DNA of 64,000 nt from contig NZ_CP104381.1 in assembly GCF_030582395.1 (NCBI RefSeq), forward strand, positions 2,232,001 through 2,296,000, in the 5' to 3' direction. The number at the start of each line of letters is the position of its first letter. Position 1 is the first letter of the stretch. The notes under the pieces were generated by a model. It was not told the origin of the DNA. It saw nothing but the letters and a program-made list of their open reading frames with translations, and ran no database searches. Positions 1 through 10,832 of this stretch are shown one piece after another. A program made the position numbers and the translations under genes. The stretch comes from Ralstonia pickettii. Its GTDB lineage: Bacteria; Pseudomonadota; Gammaproteobacteria; Burkholderiales; Burkholderiaceae.

Positions 1-2027
1 ACCGCCGTCGCCTGACCGTAGGTGGTGTGGACCCGCCCGGTGCGCGGGTTGACCATTTTCGGCAGCTTGTCGGTGTAGGTCGACTTCAGCTTGGCCAGGC
101 CCCGGTAGTCGAGCAGCAGCTTCGGCAGCGGATAGTCTTCGGCCAGCTTCTGCAGCACCTCTTCGTCGGTCGACGGCGCACCACTTGCGGTCTTCTTGAT
201 GACCGGCAGCTTCATCTGGTTGAAGAAGATGTCGCCGATCTGCTTGGGCGAACCGAGGTTGAACGGCTGACCGGCAAGCTTGTGCGCCTCGGCTTCCAGC
301 TCGATCAGACGCAAGCCCAGTTCGTTGCTCTGCTTGGCCAGCCGGTCAGCATCGATCAGCACGCCGTTGCGCTCCATCTTCTGCAGCACGATGGAGGTCG
401 GCATTTCGATCTGCTCGTAGACGTAGCGCAGCTTGTCGTCTTCGGCCACCTTGGGGAATAACGTGCGATGCAGGCGCAGCGTGATATCGGCGTCCTCTGC
501 CGCGTATTCGGTCGCGCGATCGAGCGGCACCTCGTCAAAGCCGATCTGCGATGCGCCCTTGCCGCACACGGCCTCGTAAGTGATCGTCTTCAAATGCAGC
601 ACGCGCTCGGCCAGTGCGTCCATGCCGTGATTGCGGTGAGACTCCAGCACATACGATTCGAGCATCGTGTCGTGCTCGATGCCGCGCAGCGCGATGTCGT
701 GGTTGGCAAACACATGCGCGTCATACTTCAGGTGCTGGCCGACCTTCTTGCGTGATTCGTCTTCGAGCCACAGCTTCATGCGCGCGAGCACCGTGTCGCG
801 CGGGAGTTGCGCCGCTGCATCGAGCCCGGCCACATCCGGCCCGCGATGCGCCACCGGAATGTAGCAAGCCTCGCCCGGCTTGACCGACAGCGAAATGCCC
901 ACCAACTGCGCGAGCATCGGGTCAATGGACGTCGTCTCGGTATCGATGCAGACGAGATCCACTTCGTCCAGGCGTTGCATCCACGATTCAAGCTGCGCCT
1001 CGGTCGTCACCGTCTCGTACTTGATCTCATCGGGCGGCGCTTCCACATCGAACAGATTGGCCTGTGCTTGCAGTTGTGCCGCCTCGCCGGCGTAATTCTT
1101 CACGGGCGTTGCAGCCTTGCGTGCGGCACCCACGCTGCGCGTATCGGGCAGCGCCTCGCCAGAGGCCTCGCGCAGCCACGTCTTGAAACCATAGCGAGAG
1201 AAGAAATCGACGAGCTTGGATTTGTCTTCGCCGCCGTCGATCAGTGCATCGAATGTCGGCACTTCTTTGCTGAGGTCGCAGTCGAGCTTCACAGTCAGCA
1301 GTTCGCGACCCTTTGGCAGCCACTCGAGCGTGTTGCGCAGGTTCTCGCCCACCACGCCCTTGATCTCGCCTGCACGCGCGATGACGTTGTCGAGCGAGCC
1401 AAATTCAGTCAGCCATTTCACCGCGGTCTTCGGGCCCACCTTGGGCACCCCCGGCACGTTGTCCACGGTGTCGCCAATCAGAGAGAGATAGTCGACGATG
1501 CGCTCCGGCGGCACGCCGAACTTGGCTTGCACGCCGGCCGGGTCGAGCGTTTCGTTGGTCATGGTGTTGACCAGGGTCACGTGGTCATTCACCAGTTGGG
1601 CGAGGTCCTTATCACCCGTTGAGACGATGGTCCGAACGCCTTCGCGAGCAGCCCGTTCAGCCAGGGTGCCGATCACATCGTCGGCCTCGACACCTTCGAT
1701 CACCAGAATCGGCCAACCCAATGCCCGCACGGCTTCGTGGATGGGTTCGATCTGCGCGCGCAGGTCGTCCGGCATGGGCGCGCGGTGCTCCTTGTAGGCC
1801 GGATAGAGGTCGTCGCGAAAGGTCTTGCCTTTGGCGTCGAAAATGCAAGCGCTATACTTGGCCGGATAGTCGTTGCGCAGTTTGCGCAGCATGTTCACGA
1901 TGCCGTAGATGGCCCCCGTAGGAAACCCTTCTCCGTTTCGCAAGTCGGGCAGTGCGTGATAGGCACGGTACAGATAACTCGAGCCATCGACGAGCAACAG
2001 CGTTTCTTGACTTTCCGACATTCCCAT
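1..2027 (-). CDS. polA: DNA polymerase I, 3' part cut off by window edge
   Basis: DNA polymerase I fills gaps and removes primers during replication and repair. The minus-strand frame from 2027 opens with a typical 5'-nuclease N-terminus (LLLVDGSSYLYRAYHALPDL, then IFDAKGKTFRDDLYPAYKEH). It runs about 675 codons without a stop to the window edge. The last visible residues (RVHTTYGQ) lie just before polymerase motif A, so the 5'-nuclease and the 3'-5' exonuclease-like region are present while most of the polymerase palm is outside. Two in-frame ATGs, 2027 and 2021, could start it; the second (MSESQ) looks more usual. The first overlaps the ATG of the divergent neighbour by two bases. Identification is firm; the start is not. 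Confidence 0.95.
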   Translation of the reverse strand, partial: MGMSESQETLLLVDGSSYLYRAYHALPDLRNGEGFPTGAIYGIVNMLRKLRNDYPAKYSACIFDAKGKTFRDDLYPAYKEHRAPMPDDLRAQIEPIHEAVRALGWPILVIEGVEADDVIGTLAERAAREGVRTIVSTGDKDLAQLVNDHVTLVNTMTNETLDPAGVQAKFGVPPERIVDYLSLIGDTVDNVPGVPKVGPKTAVKWLTEFGSLDNVIARAGEIKGVVGENLRNTLEWLPKGRELLTVKLDCDLSKEVPTFDALIDGGEDKSKLVDFFSRYGFKTWLREASGEALPDTRSVGAARKAATPVKNYAGEAAQLQAQANLFDVEAPPDEIKYETVTTEAQLESWMQRLDEVDLVCIDTETTSIDPMLAQLVGISLSVKPGEACYIPVAHRGPDVAGLDAAAQLPRDTVLARMKLWLEDESRKKVGQHLKYDAHVFANHDIALRGIEHDTMLESYVLESHRNHGMDALAERVLHLKTITYEAVCGKGASQIGFDEVPLDRATEYAAEDADITLRLHRTLFPKVAEDDKLRYVYEQIEMPTSIVLQKMERNGVLIDADRLAKQSNELGLRLIELEAEAHKLAGQPFNLGSPKQIGDIFFNQMKLPVIKKTASGAPSTDEEVLQKLAEDYPLPKLLLDYRGLAKLKSTYTDKLPKMVNPRTGRVHTTYGQATA

Positions 2028-2979
2028 GGACTCTAAAGTGACTGGAACGCCAAAAGGCGTTTCCGATAATGGCGCTTCCGCAGAAGGCGGCGTGGCAAAG
2101 CAGGCTGCTGGCGCTTCCTCGGCCGAGGTGTCGGCGGCTGAACTGACCGGGGTAAGCCCCTCGCGCCAGGCCACCACGGCCGACATGGACGTCAACGTGA
2201 CAGTGGGCGTTGAACATGAGCCCAAAGCAGACGTGTCACATGGCCGTACCGATCGCAAGATGATCCCCAGCCTGCGGGCACTCGCCGACGAAGAACGCGC
2301 TACCGCAAAGAAAGCGCGCGCCTCCTGGCAGATGTTCACGATTATGGCAGAGTTCATCGAGGCAACCGAGTACCTCTCGGAGATCCGACCGGCCGTCTCC
2401 ATCTACGGCAGCGCGCGTCTGCGCGAGGATTCGCCGTACTACGAACGCACCATCGAAATCGCCCGGCTGTTCTCGGATGCGGGCTTCGCCGTCATCTCCG
2501 GTGGTGGCCCCGGCATCATGGAAGCGGCCAACAAAGGCGCGCACGCTGGCAAGTCGGCAAGCGTCGGCCTGAACATCGAACTGCCGCACGAACAGCAGGG
2601 CAATCGATACCAGGACATTTCGATGCGCTTCCGCCATTTCTTCACGCGCAAGGTCACTTTCGTGAAGAATTCGGACGCGTTCATCGTCATGCCTGGTGGT
2701 TTCGGCACGCTCGATGAACTGGCTGAAGTGCTCACGCTCGTCCAGACGGGCAAATCGCGCAGTGTGCCGGTGATCATGTTCGGCAGCCACTTCTGGAAGG
2801 GTCTGCTGGACTGGTTCCGCTTTACGTTGCTGCCGATGGGTCTGATCGCCGAGCACGACCTCGACATCATGCGCATCGTCGACGAACCCAAGGATGCGCT
2901 TGATGCCGTCTACGAGTTCTACGAAAAGCGCGAAGGCACCTCGCCGATTCCGCCCAAGGAAGAGATGTTCTATCTGTAA
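2026..2979 (+). CDS. LOG-family (TIGR00730) Rossmann-fold protein
   Basis: A member of the LOG/lysine decarboxylase-like family, whose characterised members are cytokinin-riboside 5'-monophosphate phosphoribohydrolases. The signature PGGFGTLDE, with the glycine-rich nucleotide loop SGGGPGIMEAAN about 60 residues earlier, supports this. The bacterial substrate is not known from the sequence. The frame gives 317 residues, but the first 78 or so are low-complexity and unlike the family. Met79 (base 2260, MIPSLRALADEERATAKKAR) is a likelier start and gives about 239 residues, close to the usual family length. No convincing ribosome binding site precedes 2026. It is divergent from polA, so if the 2026 start is used the two coding regions touch. 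Confidence 0.85.
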   Translation: MDSKVTGTPKGVSDNGASAEGGVAKQAAGASSAEVSAAELTGVSPSRQATTADMDVNVTVGVEHEPKADVSHGRTDRKMIPSLRALADEERATAKKARASWQMFTIMAEFIEATEYLSEIRPAVSIYGSARLREDSPYYERTIEIARLFSDAGFAVISGGGPGIMEAANKGAHAGKSASVGLNIELPHEQQGNRYQDISMRFRHFFTRKVTFVKNSDAFIVMPGGFGTLDELAEVLTLVQTGKSRSVPVIMFGSHFWKGLLDWFRFTLLPMGLIAEHDLDIMRIVDEPKDALDAVYEFYEKREGTSPIPPKEEMFYL

Positions 2980-3070
2980 CCTCGGGTGTGACATTCGGCG
3001 CCACATGAACGGACGATGGCGAGAGGCCGGACTGCTAGAATGTAGGGTCACAGATCACCCGCCGGAGTCC

Positions 3071-3508
3071 ATGATGGATTCGCTGCTTCACCCGTCCGCC
3101 GCCGTCCCCTCCGGGTTTGCCAATGCCGCGCGCCTGATGCGCCACGCTGGGCTGCTGGCAGGGGCCGCTTTCTGCCTCGGCCTCGCCCTGCCCGCGCATG
3201 CCGAGGTGACTTCCGACAGCGCCGGTCTGGACCTGCCCGACGTCAAGGCCATCAACAATCAGCCGATTTCCAAGCCGACGCACGGCGCGATCCACAACGA
3301 GCGCGTCAAGCCGAGCTTCGACTACCGCGACAACGACGGTACGCAGGTCGAGGAATACCGCTTCCAGAAGGGCCAGGCGCCGGACATCCATGTCAAGTCC
3401 GGCATGGGCACGTCCTACAACCTCAGCAAACCTGAAGACAGCTCGCCGCGTATCCGCGAGCGCGGCGATATTGACCGCGTTCCCTCGGTCAACGTCCTGA
3501 AGTTTTAA
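3071..3508 (+). CDS. DUF2782 domain protein, exported
   Basis: A 145-residue protein with an N-terminal hydrophobic segment (residues about 24-45, ending LALPAHA|E) that looks like a cleavable signal peptide, so a periplasmic location is inferred. The rest is polar. The segment VEEYRFQKGQAPDIHVKSG and the C-terminal IRERGDIDRVPSVNVLKF match my memory of DUF2782 proteins, which sit next to thrB or polA in many betaproteobacteria. Start chosen at 3071 because GGAG (3064-3067) lies four bases upstream; an ATG at 3074 is also in frame. The function is unknown. It lies 85 bp before thrB on the same strand and may be cotranscribed with it. Confidence 0.85.
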   Translation: MMDSLLHPSAAVPSGFANAARLMRHAGLLAGAAFCLGLALPAHAEVTSDSAGLDLPDVKAINNQPISKPTHGAIHNERVKPSFDYRDNDGTQVEEYRFQKGQAPDIHVKSGMGTSYNLSKPEDSSPRIRERGDIDRVPSVNVLKF

Positions 3509-3537
3509 CCGGTGCCGCAATCGCGGCATCTGCTGCC

Positions 3538-3557
3538 CGGCCCCTTGGTGGGCCGGC
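3538..3557. other. GC-rich hairpin between DUF2782 gene and thrB
   Basis: CCGGCCC (3538-3544) and GGGCCGG (3551-3557) form a perfect 7-bp stem with a 6-base loop. No T-run follows, so this is not a canonical rho-independent terminator. It may slow transcription or stabilise the upstream message. Confidence 0.4.
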
Positions 3558-3592
3558 TGCCCTTCCCTCCACCCGTTTCCCGTTCCTGAAGC

Positions 3593-4597
3593 ATGGCTGT
3601 TTTCACCCCGGTCTCCGACGCCGAGATCGCTCTCTGGCTGGATCAATACGATGTGGGCGCCGTGCGCGCATTTCGCGGCATCCCCTCCGGGATCGAAAAC
3701 TCCAATTTCTTCCTGACCACGGAAAAGGACGGGCAGACGCACGAATACGTGGTCACGCTGTTCGAGCGGCTGACGCTCAAGCAACTGCCGTTCTACCTGT
3801 ATCTGATGCAGCATCTGGCGCAGCACGACATCAGCGTGCCTGCACCGATTGCCGGCCGCGACGGCGAAATCCTGCGCACGCTCAACGGCAAGCCGGCGAC
3901 CATCGTCACGCGTCTGGCGGGCCGCTCGAACCTGGCGCCCACGGTGTCGGAGTGCAGCATCGTGGGCGACATGCTCGCCCGCATGCATCTGGCCGGACGC
4001 GACTATCCGCGCCATCAGCCAAATCTGCGCAGCCTCCCGTGGTGGAACGAAGTCGTGCCCGATGTCGCTCCGTTCGTGCACGGCGACACGCGCGCGCTGC
4101 TCGAAAGCGAACTCGCGCACCAGCAACGTTTCTTCGCCAGCGCCGACTACGCTACGCTGCCCGAAGGTCCGTGCCACTGCGACCTCTTTCGCGACAACGT
4201 GCTGTTCGAGCCGGCCACCGCCGGCCAACCGGAACGGCTCGGCGGCTTCTTCGATTTTTACTTTGCCGGTGTCGACAAGTGGCTCTTCGACGTGGCCGTC
4301 ACCGTCAACGACTGGTGCATCGACCTGGCTACAGGCGTGCTGGATGCCGAGCGGGCACATGCGATGCTCAGCGCGTATCACGCTGTACGCCCGTTTACCG
4401 ATACGGAAGCGCGGCACTGGCAAGACATGCTGCGTGCCGCGGCGTACCGCTTCTGGGTCTCTCGCCTGTGGGATTTCTATCTCCCGCGCGATGCCGAACT
4501 GCTCAAGCCGCATGACCCCACCCACTTCGAGCGCGTGCTGCGCGCGCGGGTTGGCGCGAGTGGCCTGACTCTGGATCTTCCCCAACCATGCAACTGA
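3593..4597 (+). CDS. thrB: Homoserine kinase (aminoglycoside phosphotransferase-fold type)
   Basis: Phosphorylates L-homoserine to O-phosphohomoserine in threonine biosynthesis, in the cytoplasm. The 334-residue protein is the ThrB type with the choline/aminoglycoside kinase fold. The catalytic loop [11 protein letters not shown] (H-x-D-x4-N) and the metal-binding FFDFYFAG (near residues 219-226) are visible. The N-terminus [20 protein letters not shown] is typical of ThrB in this order. The last ten bases overlap the start of the next gene, which suggests translational coupling. Only a weak ribosome site precedes the ATG. No other threonine gene is in the window, as is usual for this form of thrB. 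Confidence 0.95.
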   Translation: MAVFTPVSDAEIALWLDQYDVGAVRAFRGIPSGIENSNFFLTTEKDGQTHEYVVTLFERLTLKQLPFYLYLMQHLAQHDISVPAPIAGRDGEILRTLNGKPATIVTRLAGRSNLAPTVSECSIVGDMLARMHLAGRDYPRHQPNLRSLPWWNEVVPDVAPFVHGDTRALLESELAHQQRFFASADYATLPEGPCHCDLFRDNVLFEPATAGQPERLGGFFDFYFAGVDKWLFDVAVTVNDWCIDLATGVLDAERAHAMLSAYHAVRPFTDTEARHWQDMLRAAAYRFWVSRLWDFYLPRDAELLKPHDPTHFERVLRARVGASGLTLDLPQPCN

Positions 4598-5385
4598 TTG
4601 AAGTACCGGCCAAGCAAGGCTACGTCTGGCTGCGCCAGGGTGCGTGGCTGTTTCGTAAGAACCCGATCGGGTTCTTGCTGCTGCTGTTCATCTACCTGTT
4701 TGCGGTCAACCTGCTGATGCTGCTGGTGCCGCCGATTGGTGTGTTCGCCATCCTGCTCGTGAATCCAGCCATCTTCGTGGGCTTCATGTCGGCCTGCCGC
4801 GATACGGTGGCGGGCAAGCGCGTCGGGCCCGCGTCGCTCATTGCAGGCTTTCGTGCATATGGCAAGGATGCGATGCGCGCCCTGCTCAAGCTTGGCGGCA
4901 TCTACGGCGTGCTGGTGCTGGTGGTCAGCGGCGTGCTGATGACCATGGTGGATGTCGACACGCTGATGACCGTGGTCACCGACAAGCCGCTCACAACGGA
5001 CGCGATCCGCGAGTTCTACCTCGCCATGGTGATGGGCTCGGTGCTGTATATCCCCGTGGCGGTGCTGTTCTGGTTTGCGCCGTTGCTGGTGGCATGGCAC
5101 GGCATTCCGGTGGGCAAGGCGCTGTTCTTCAGCTGGATGGCCGTGTGGCGCAATCGCGCTGCGTTCATCGCGTACGGCGTCTTGGTAGCAATCCTGCTGA
5201 TCGCGGTGCCGCTGTTCATCGATGCGCTGTTCGCGTCGAGCGGTGCCAACAACATCGCGCCCATCATTGCCACGCCATACCGGATTCTGGTGATGGCGGT
5301 GCTGTACTGCTCGTTCTATGCCACCTACCGCGGCTGCTTCAACGTCACGCAAGCCGCCGGCCAGACGACGGACACGACGGCCTGA
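4588..5385 (+). CDS. BPSS1780-family integral membrane protein
   Basis: A 265-residue inner-membrane protein. About six hydrophobic segments are visible (roughly residues 28-50, 52-72, 108-130, 150-172, 196-215, 230-250). The N-terminus [20 protein letters not shown] is the conserved opening of the BPSS1780 family found in Burkholderiaceae. No catalytic motif is apparent and the function is unknown. Its ATG lies inside the 3' end of thrB (10-base overlap), which points to cotranscription. It converges on uvrD, with only 24 bp between the stop codons. Confidence 0.85.
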   Translation: MQLIEVPAKQGYVWLRQGAWLFRKNPIGFLLLLFIYLFAVNLLMLLVPPIGVFAILLVNPAIFVGFMSACRDTVAGKRVGPASLIAGFRAYGKDAMRALLKLGGIYGVLVLVVSGVLMTMVDVDTLMTVVTDKPLTTDAIREFYLAMVMGSVLYIPVAVLFWFAPLLVAWHGIPVGKALFFSWMAVWRNRAAFIAYGVLVAILLIAVPLFIDALFASSGANNIAPIIATPYRILVMAVLYCSFYATYRGCFNVTQAAGQTTDTTA

Positions 5386-5394
5386 TCGGCCCGA

Positions 5395-5425
5395 CGACCC
5401 GATCGGCGTTCAGTTGATCGGGTCG
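5395..5425. other. 10-bp inverted repeat spanning the uvrD stop codon
   Basis: CGACCCGATC (5395-5404) pairs exactly with GATCGGGTCG (5416-5425), leaving an 11-base loop that contains the uvrD stop codon. It sits between convergent genes and could act on both transcripts. Neither side has a T-run, so intrinsic termination would be weak. Confidence 0.45.
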
Positions 5426-7770
5426 AGCTTGGCGATACCCAACGCCAGCGTCTTCACCCCGTGGCGGTTGAACTTGATCTGGGCACGCGCCTCGGCGCCC
5501 TCGCCTTCCAGCGTTGTGATGACGCCTTCCCCGAACTTGTTATGGAACACCGACTGGCCGACGCGGAAGCCGGTGGCCTCTGCGCGCTTGGCATCGGCGT
5601 AGTTTTTGCCGGTGTCCATGCCGCCAGTCGGGCGGCCGGTGTAGGCATCGTCGTCGCCACGCTCCGGGCGCTTGAACCAATCCTTGCCCCAGGCGGAATC
5701 GCCTTGCACCCGGCGCGTCGCCTGGTAGCCGGCGTGCTGCGGCGTCAGCCACTTCAATGTGTCCTCAGGCAGTTCATCGAAGAAGCGTGAGCGGATGTGG
5801 TAGCGGACCTGCCCGTGCAGCACGCGGCTTTGCGCGAACGACAGATACAACCGCTCACGCGCACGCGTGATCGCCACGTACATCAGGCGGCGCTCTTCCT
5901 CAAGGCCGTCCTTCTCCATCTGGCTGTTTTCGTGCGGGAACAAGCCCTCTTCGAGCCCGGTGATGAAGACGACGTGGAATTCCAGCCCCTTGGCCGCATG
6001 CACGGTCATCATCTGCACGGCATCCTGGCCAGCCTGGGCCTGGTTGTCGCCGGCTTCCAGCGAGGCATGCGTGAGGAAAGCCACCAGCGGCGTCATCTCC
6101 GCGGGCGTCTCGTCGGTCACCAGTTCAGAAGCGGTATCGGTCTCCCCGCCTTCGATGCGCAGCATGGCGTCGTGGCGCACGGGCAGCGCGGTCGCAATCG
6201 CGTCGACGCCGTAGCCCTCTTCGGCAACGAAGGCCTGGGCCGCGGTCACGAGTTCCTGCAAGTTCTCGATGCGGTCCTGACCTTCCTTCTCGCCCTGGTA
6301 ATGCGTGATCAAGCCGCTGGCGTGAATGACGTGCTGCACGATTTCAGGCAGCGTCATCTGGCGCGTGTCGGCACGCATCTGTTCGATCAGACGGACAAAC
6401 GCCGACAGCTTGGTGCCCGCCGCCCCCGTCAGATACGGCACCGCCGCCGCGAGCGAAATGCCATAGAGCCGCGCCGCATCCTGCAGCTGCTCCAGCGAGC
6501 GCGCCCCGACGCCACGCGCCGGGAAATTGACCACGCGACCAAAGGCCGCGTCATTGTCGGGATTCTCAAGAAGCTGAAGATACGCCAGCGCGTGCTTGAT
6601 TTCCGCACGCTCGAAGAAGCGCAGGCCGCCGTACACCTTGTACGGGATGCCGGCCGAGAACAGCGCGTGCTCGATCACCCGCGACTGCGCGTTGCTGCGA
6701 TACAGGATGGCGATTTCCGAGCGCGACATGCCGGTGGCAATCCGGTCGCGGATCTCATCGACAATCCAGCCGGCCTCCTGCCCATCCGTCGCAGCTTGGT
6801 AGACGCGCACCGGCTCGCCATGGCCGGCGTCGGTGCGCAGGTTCTTGCCCAGACGACGCGTGTTGTGCGAGATCAGGTGGTTGGCGGTATCCAGGATATG
6901 GCCGTGCGAGCGGTAGTTCTGCTCCAGCTTGATCCGGTGCTCGACGCGGAATTCGCGCTCAAAGTCGACCATGTTGCCTACGTTGGCGCCACGAAACGCG
7001 TAGATGCTCTGGTCATCGTCGCCCACGGCGAAGATGGCGTTGGGCGTGACACCAGGCTCGCCCAGGCCGGCGAGGATCTTCAGCCAGGCGTATTGCAGCT
7101 TGTTCGTATCCTGGAACTCGTCCACCAGGATGTGCTTGAAACGCCGTTGATAGTGCGCACGGATGGCGTCGTTGTAGCGCAGCAGTTCGTAGCAGCGGAG
7201 CAGCAGCTCGGCAAAATCGACCACGCCTTCGCGCTGGCATTGCGCGTCGTAAGCGGCGTAGAGGTCGGCCATGCGGCGGTCGTATTCGTTGGCGATTTCC
7301 AGATCGCCCGCGCGCAGGCCCTGCTCCTTGGCCCCGTTGATGAAGTACTGGACGTTCTTGGGCGGGAATTTCTCGTCGTCGATATTGAGCGACTTGAGCA
7401 GGCGTTTGACGGCGGACAGCTGATCTTGCGTATCCAGAATCTGGAACGTCTGCGGCAAACCAGCATCGCGGAAATGCGCGCGCAGCAACCGGTTGCACAG
7501 GCCGTGGAAGGTGCCGATCCACATGGCGCGCGTGTTGATCGGCAGCATGGCCTGCAGGCGGGCCGTCATTTCCTTGGCTGCCTTGTTCGTAAACGTGACG
7601 GCCAGCACACCCGACGGCAACACCCGCGCACTTTGAATCAGCCACGCGATGCGGGTAGTCAACACGCGCGTCTTGCCGCTGCCCGCCCCCGCCAGGATCA
7701 GCGCCGATTCATCGGGAAGCGTGATGGCAGCGCGTTGTTCGGGGTTCAGATTGGCGAGCAGGTCAGACAT
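5410..7770 (-). CDS. uvrD: UvrD/PcrA-type superfamily 1 DNA helicase
   Basis: An ATP-dependent 3'-5' helicase acting in nucleotide excision and mismatch repair and in clearing recombinase filaments. With the start at 7770 ([20 protein letters not shown]) the protein has 786 residues, normal for the family. Helicase motifs are in order: AGAGSGKT (Walker A, about residues 28-35), [10 protein letters not shown] (motif II), [13 protein letters not shown] (motif III), [13 protein letters not shown] and [14 protein letters not shown]. The C-terminus has the GxxVxHxxFGxG-type repeat ([11 protein letters not shown]) seen in UvrD/PcrA. An upstream in-frame extension is possible, but MSDLL matches the family and GAGG lies ten bases upstream. 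Confidence 0.95.
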   Translation of the reverse strand: MSDLLANLNPEQRAAITLPDESALILAGAGSGKTRVLTTRIAWLIQSARVLPSGVLAVTFTNKAAKEMTARLQAMLPINTRAMWIGTFHGLCNRLLRAHFRDAGLPQTFQILDTQDQLSAVKRLLKSLNIDDEKFPPKNVQYFINGAKEQGLRAGDLEIANEYDRRMADLYAAYDAQCQREGVVDFAELLLRCYELLRYNDAIRAHYQRRFKHILVDEFQDTNKLQYAWLKILAGLGEPGVTPNAIFAVGDDDQSIYAFRGANVGNMVDFEREFRVEHRIKLEQNYRSHGHILDTANHLISHNTRRLGKNLRTDAGHGEPVRVYQAATDGQEAGWIVDEIRDRIATGMSRSEIAILYRSNAQSRVIEHALFSAGIPYKVYGGLRFFERAEIKHALAYLQLLENPDNDAAFGRVVNFPARGVGARSLEQLQDAARLYGISLAAAVPYLTGAAGTKLSAFVRLIEQMRADTRQMTLPEIVQHVIHASGLITHYQGEKEGQDRIENLQELVTAAQAFVAEEGYGVDAIATALPVRHDAMLRIEGGETDTASELVTDETPAEMTPLVAFLTHASLEAGDNQAQAGQDAVQMMTVHAAKGLEFHVVFITGLEEGLFPHENSQMEKDGLEEERRLMYVAITRARERLYLSFAQSRVLHGQVRYHIRSRFFDELPEDTLKWLTPQHAGYQATRRVQGDSAWGKDWFKRPERGDDDAYTGRPTGGMDTGKNYADAKRAEATGFRVGQSVFHNKFGEGVITTLEGEGAEARAQIKFNRHGVKTLALGIAKLDPIN

Positions 7771-7922
7771 GCGGGAGGGGCCTCGGCAGAATCCTGAAAT
7801 TATACCGGCCGCATTCGCCGCTTCGCCCGTGCCGGACATCGACACGCCGTATAATTCCATGCTTTCGCCCGCCATTTTCCTGGGCCAAACGTCTTTTTAC
7901 GCCGCTTGCGCGCCCTGTCAGC
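7771..7922. promoter_or_regulatory. Divergent uvrD/valS promoter region
   Basis: This gap carries a perfect TATAAT on each strand: 7799-7804 reading toward uvrD, and 7850-7855 reading toward valS. Neither has a good TTGACA at 17 bp, so both would be -35-poor promoters. The hexamers lie about 29 bp from the uvrD ATG and 68 bp from the valS ATG, sensible distances for leaders. Confidence 0.45.
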
Positions 7923-10799
7923 ATGACCGATCAAAACCAAGCCCTCGCCAAGAGTTTCGAACCCACCACCATTGAGCAAAAGTGGAGCGCAGCGTGGGAA
8001 GCGATGGGCGTCTCCCGTGCGACGCTCGAAGCTGGCAAGCCCGACTTCTGTATCCAGCTCCCGCCGCCGAACGTGACGGGCACGCTGCACATGGGCCACG
8101 CGTTCAACCAGACCATCATGGACGGCCTGACGCGCCACGCGCGTATGTCAGGCGCCAACACGCTGTGGGTACCGGGCACCGACCACGCGGGCATCGCCAC
8201 GCAGATCGTCGTCGAACGCCAGTTGGATGCCCAGGGCGTATCGCGCCACGACATGGGCCGCGAGAAGTTCGTCGAAAAGGTGTGGGAATGGAAGGAGCAA
8301 TCGGGCTCGACCATCACCCGTCAGGTGCGCCGCATGGGCGCCTCGATCGACTGGGAGCGCGAATATTTCACGATGGACCCGAAGATGTCGCGCGCGGTCA
8401 GCGACGTGTTCGTGCGTCTGTATGAGCAGGGCCTGATCTACCGCGGCAAGCGCCTCGTCAACTGGGATCCGGTGCTCGGCACCGCCGTGTCCGACCTGGA
8501 AGTGGTGAGCGAGGAGGAAGAAGGCTCGCTGTGGCACATCCGCTATCCGCTGGCCGAACCGGATGCCGTGCATGGCCTGACCCATCTGACGGTGGCCACC
8601 ACTCGTCCGGAAACGATGCTCGGCGACACGGCCGTGATGGTGCACCCCGAGGATGAGCGCTACGCCCACCTCATCGGCAAGTTCGTCCACCTGCCGCTGA
8701 CCGATCGCAAGATTCCGGTGATTGCCGACGAATACGTCGACCGCGAATTCGGCACCGGCGTGGTCAAGGTCACCCCGGGCCACGACTTCAACGACTACGC
8801 AGTGGGCCAGCGCCACAAGCTGCCGCAGCTGTCGATCCTGACGCTCGACGCGAAGATCGTTGCCGACGCGCCGGCCGCCTATGCTGGCCTGGATCGCTTC
8901 GACGCGCGCAAGAAGATCGTCGAGGACCTCGAAGCGCAAGGCCTGCTGGCCGAAGTCAAGAAACACACGCTGATGGTGCCGCGCGGCGACCGTACCGGCG
9001 TGGTCATCGAGCCGATGCTGACGGATCAGTGGTTCGTCGCCATGAGCAAGCCGGCACCGGAAGGCACGCGCTTCCCGGGCCGCTCCATCGCTGAAGTGGC
9101 CCTGGACGCCGTGCAGAGCGGCAAGATCAAGCTCGTTCCCGAGCAGTGGGTCAACACGTACAACCAGTGGCTGAACAACATCCAGGACTGGTGCATCTCG
9201 CGCCAACTGTGGTGGGGACACCAGATTCCGGCGTGGTACGACGAAGCCGGCAACGTGTATGTGGGGCGCACGGAAGAAGAAGCGAAAGCGCAAGCAGCCG
9301 CCAAGGGCTATACCGGCGCGCTCACGCGTGACGACGACGTGCTCGACACCTGGTTCTCGTCGGCGCTGGTGCCGTTCTCATCCCTGGGCTGGCCGGCCGA
9401 CACCCCGGAACTGAAGCATTTCCTGCCGTCTACCGTGCTCGTCACGGGCTACGACATCATCTTCTTCTGGGTGGCGCGCATGGTCATGATGACTCTGCAC
9501 TTCACCGGCGAAGTGCCCTTCCACACCGTCTACGTGCACGGCCTTGTGCGCGATTCGGAAGGCAAGAAGATGAGCAAGTCCGAGGGCAACACGCTCGACC
9601 CGGTGGACCTGATCGACGGTATCGCGCTGGAGCCGCTGCTGGCCAAGCGCACGACCGGCCTGCGCCGCCCCAAGGATGCACCCAAGGTCGAAAAACGCAC
9701 GCGCAAGGAATTCCCAGACGGCATTCCGGCATTCGGTGCCGACGCGCTGCGCTTTACGTTCGCCTCGCTCGCCACGCTTGGCCGCAGCATCAACTTTGAC
9801 CCGAGCCGCTGCGAAGGCTATCGCAATTTCTGCAACAAGCTCTGGAACGCCACGCGCTTCGTGCTGATGAACACCGAAGGCCAGGATTGCGGCATGCAGG
9901 AATGCGTCGGCGATTGCGGCCCCGAAGGCTACCTGCACTTTTCGCAGGCGGACCGCTGGATCGTCTCGCTGCTGCAGCGCGTGGAAACCGAAGTGGAAAA
10001 AGGCTTTGCCGATTACCGCTTCGACAACATCGCCAACGCCATCTACAAGTTCGTCTGGGACGAATACTGCGACTGGTATCTGGAACTGGCCAAGGTGCAG
10101 ATCCAGACCGGCACACCGGCACAGCAGCGCGCCACACGCCGCACGCTGCTGCGCGTGCTGGAAACCGTGCTGCGCTTGGCGCATCCGATCATTCCTTTCA
10201 TTACCGAAGAACTCTGGCAGAAGGTTGCGCCAATGGCGGGCCGCGCCAAGGGCGACGGCACCGAAAGCCTCGCGCTGCAGGAATACCCGCGCGCCGCGCT
10301 GTCCAAGATCGACGAGCAGGCCGAGCAGTGGGTGCAGCAATTGAAGGCGCTGGTGGACGCCTGCCGCAACCTGCGCGGCGAGATGAACATTTCCCCCGCG
10401 CAGCGCGTGCCGCTGTACGCCAATGGCGAAGCCGACTTCCTGCAAGTGGCGGCGCCGTACGTGCAAGCGCTGGGCAAGCTGTCTGAGGTGAAGGTCTACA
10501 CGGACGCCGCCGCCATGGAACAGGACGGCGCCGGCGCACCGGTCGCCATCGTTGGCGAGAACAAATTGCTGCTGAAGATCGAGATCGACGTGGCCGCCGA
10601 GCATGCGCGCCTGTCGAAAGAAATCGACCGCCTGCGCGGCGAGATCACCAAGTGCGAAGCCAAGCTGGGCAACGAATCGTTCGTCGCCCGCGCACCGGCT
10701 GCCGTAGTGGAACAGGAACAAAAGCGTGTGACCGATTTCAAAGCCACGCTGGTCAAGCTGGAAGCCCAGATCGCACGGCTGCCGGTGCAGGCGGCCTGA
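7923..10799 (+). CDS. valS: Valine--tRNA ligase
   Basis: Charges tRNA-Val and hydrolyses mischarged threonyl-tRNA-Val. It is a class I synthetase of 958 residues, a normal ValRS length. The HIGH motif appears as HMGH (residues 56-59) and the second signature as KMSKS (549-553). The N-terminal [13 protein letters not shown], the editing-domain [13 protein letters not shown] and the tRNA-binding C-terminal coiled coil (residues about 885-955, rich in E/K/R/L, the ValRS arm) are all present. The gene runs straight into galU with a 33-bp gap, so the two may share a transcript. Confidence 0.97.
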   Translation: MTDQNQALAKSFEPTTIEQKWSAAWEAMGVSRATLEAGKPDFCIQLPPPNVTGTLHMGHAFNQTIMDGLTRHARMSGANTLWVPGTDHAGIATQIVVERQLDAQGVSRHDMGREKFVEKVWEWKEQSGSTITRQVRRMGASIDWEREYFTMDPKMSRAVSDVFVRLYEQGLIYRGKRLVNWDPVLGTAVSDLEVVSEEEEGSLWHIRYPLAEPDAVHGLTHLTVATTRPETMLGDTAVMVHPEDERYAHLIGKFVHLPLTDRKIPVIADEYVDREFGTGVVKVTPGHDFNDYAVGQRHKLPQLSILTLDAKIVADAPAAYAGLDRFDARKKIVEDLEAQGLLAEVKKHTLMVPRGDRTGVVIEPMLTDQWFVAMSKPAPEGTRFPGRSIAEVALDAVQSGKIKLVPEQWVNTYNQWLNNIQDWCISRQLWWGHQIPAWYDEAGNVYVGRTEEEAKAQAAAKGYTGALTRDDDVLDTWFSSALVPFSSLGWPADTPELKHFLPSTVLVTGYDIIFFWVARMVMMTLHFTGEVPFHTVYVHGLVRDSEGKKMSKSEGNTLDPVDLIDGIALEPLLAKRTTGLRRPKDAPKVEKRTRKEFPDGIPAFGADALRFTFASLATLGRSINFDPSRCEGYRNFCNKLWNATRFVLMNTEGQDCGMQECVGDCGPEGYLHFSQADRWIVSLLQRVETEVEKGFADYRFDNIANAIYKFVWDEYCDWYLELAKVQIQTGTPAQQRATRRTLLRVLETVLRLAHPIIPFITEELWQKVAPMAGRAKGDGTESLALQEYPRAALSKIDEQAEQWVQQLKALVDACRNLRGEMNISPAQRVPLYANGEADFLQVAAPYVQALGKLSEVKVYTDAAAMEQDGAGAPVAIVGENKLLLKIEIDVAAEHARLSKEIDRLRGEITKCEAKLGNESFVARAPAAVVEQEQKRVTDFKATLVKLEAQIARLPVQAA

Positions 10800-10832
10800 G
10801 CGCCCAGAACAATCGATATCAAGGAAACCACG

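Noticed and set aside
5797..7797. 666-residue open frame on the plus strand opposite uvrD
   Set aside because: Antisense shadow of a high-GC gene; composition is His/Arg/Gln/Ala noise with no motif, and uvrD on the other strand has all helicase motifs.
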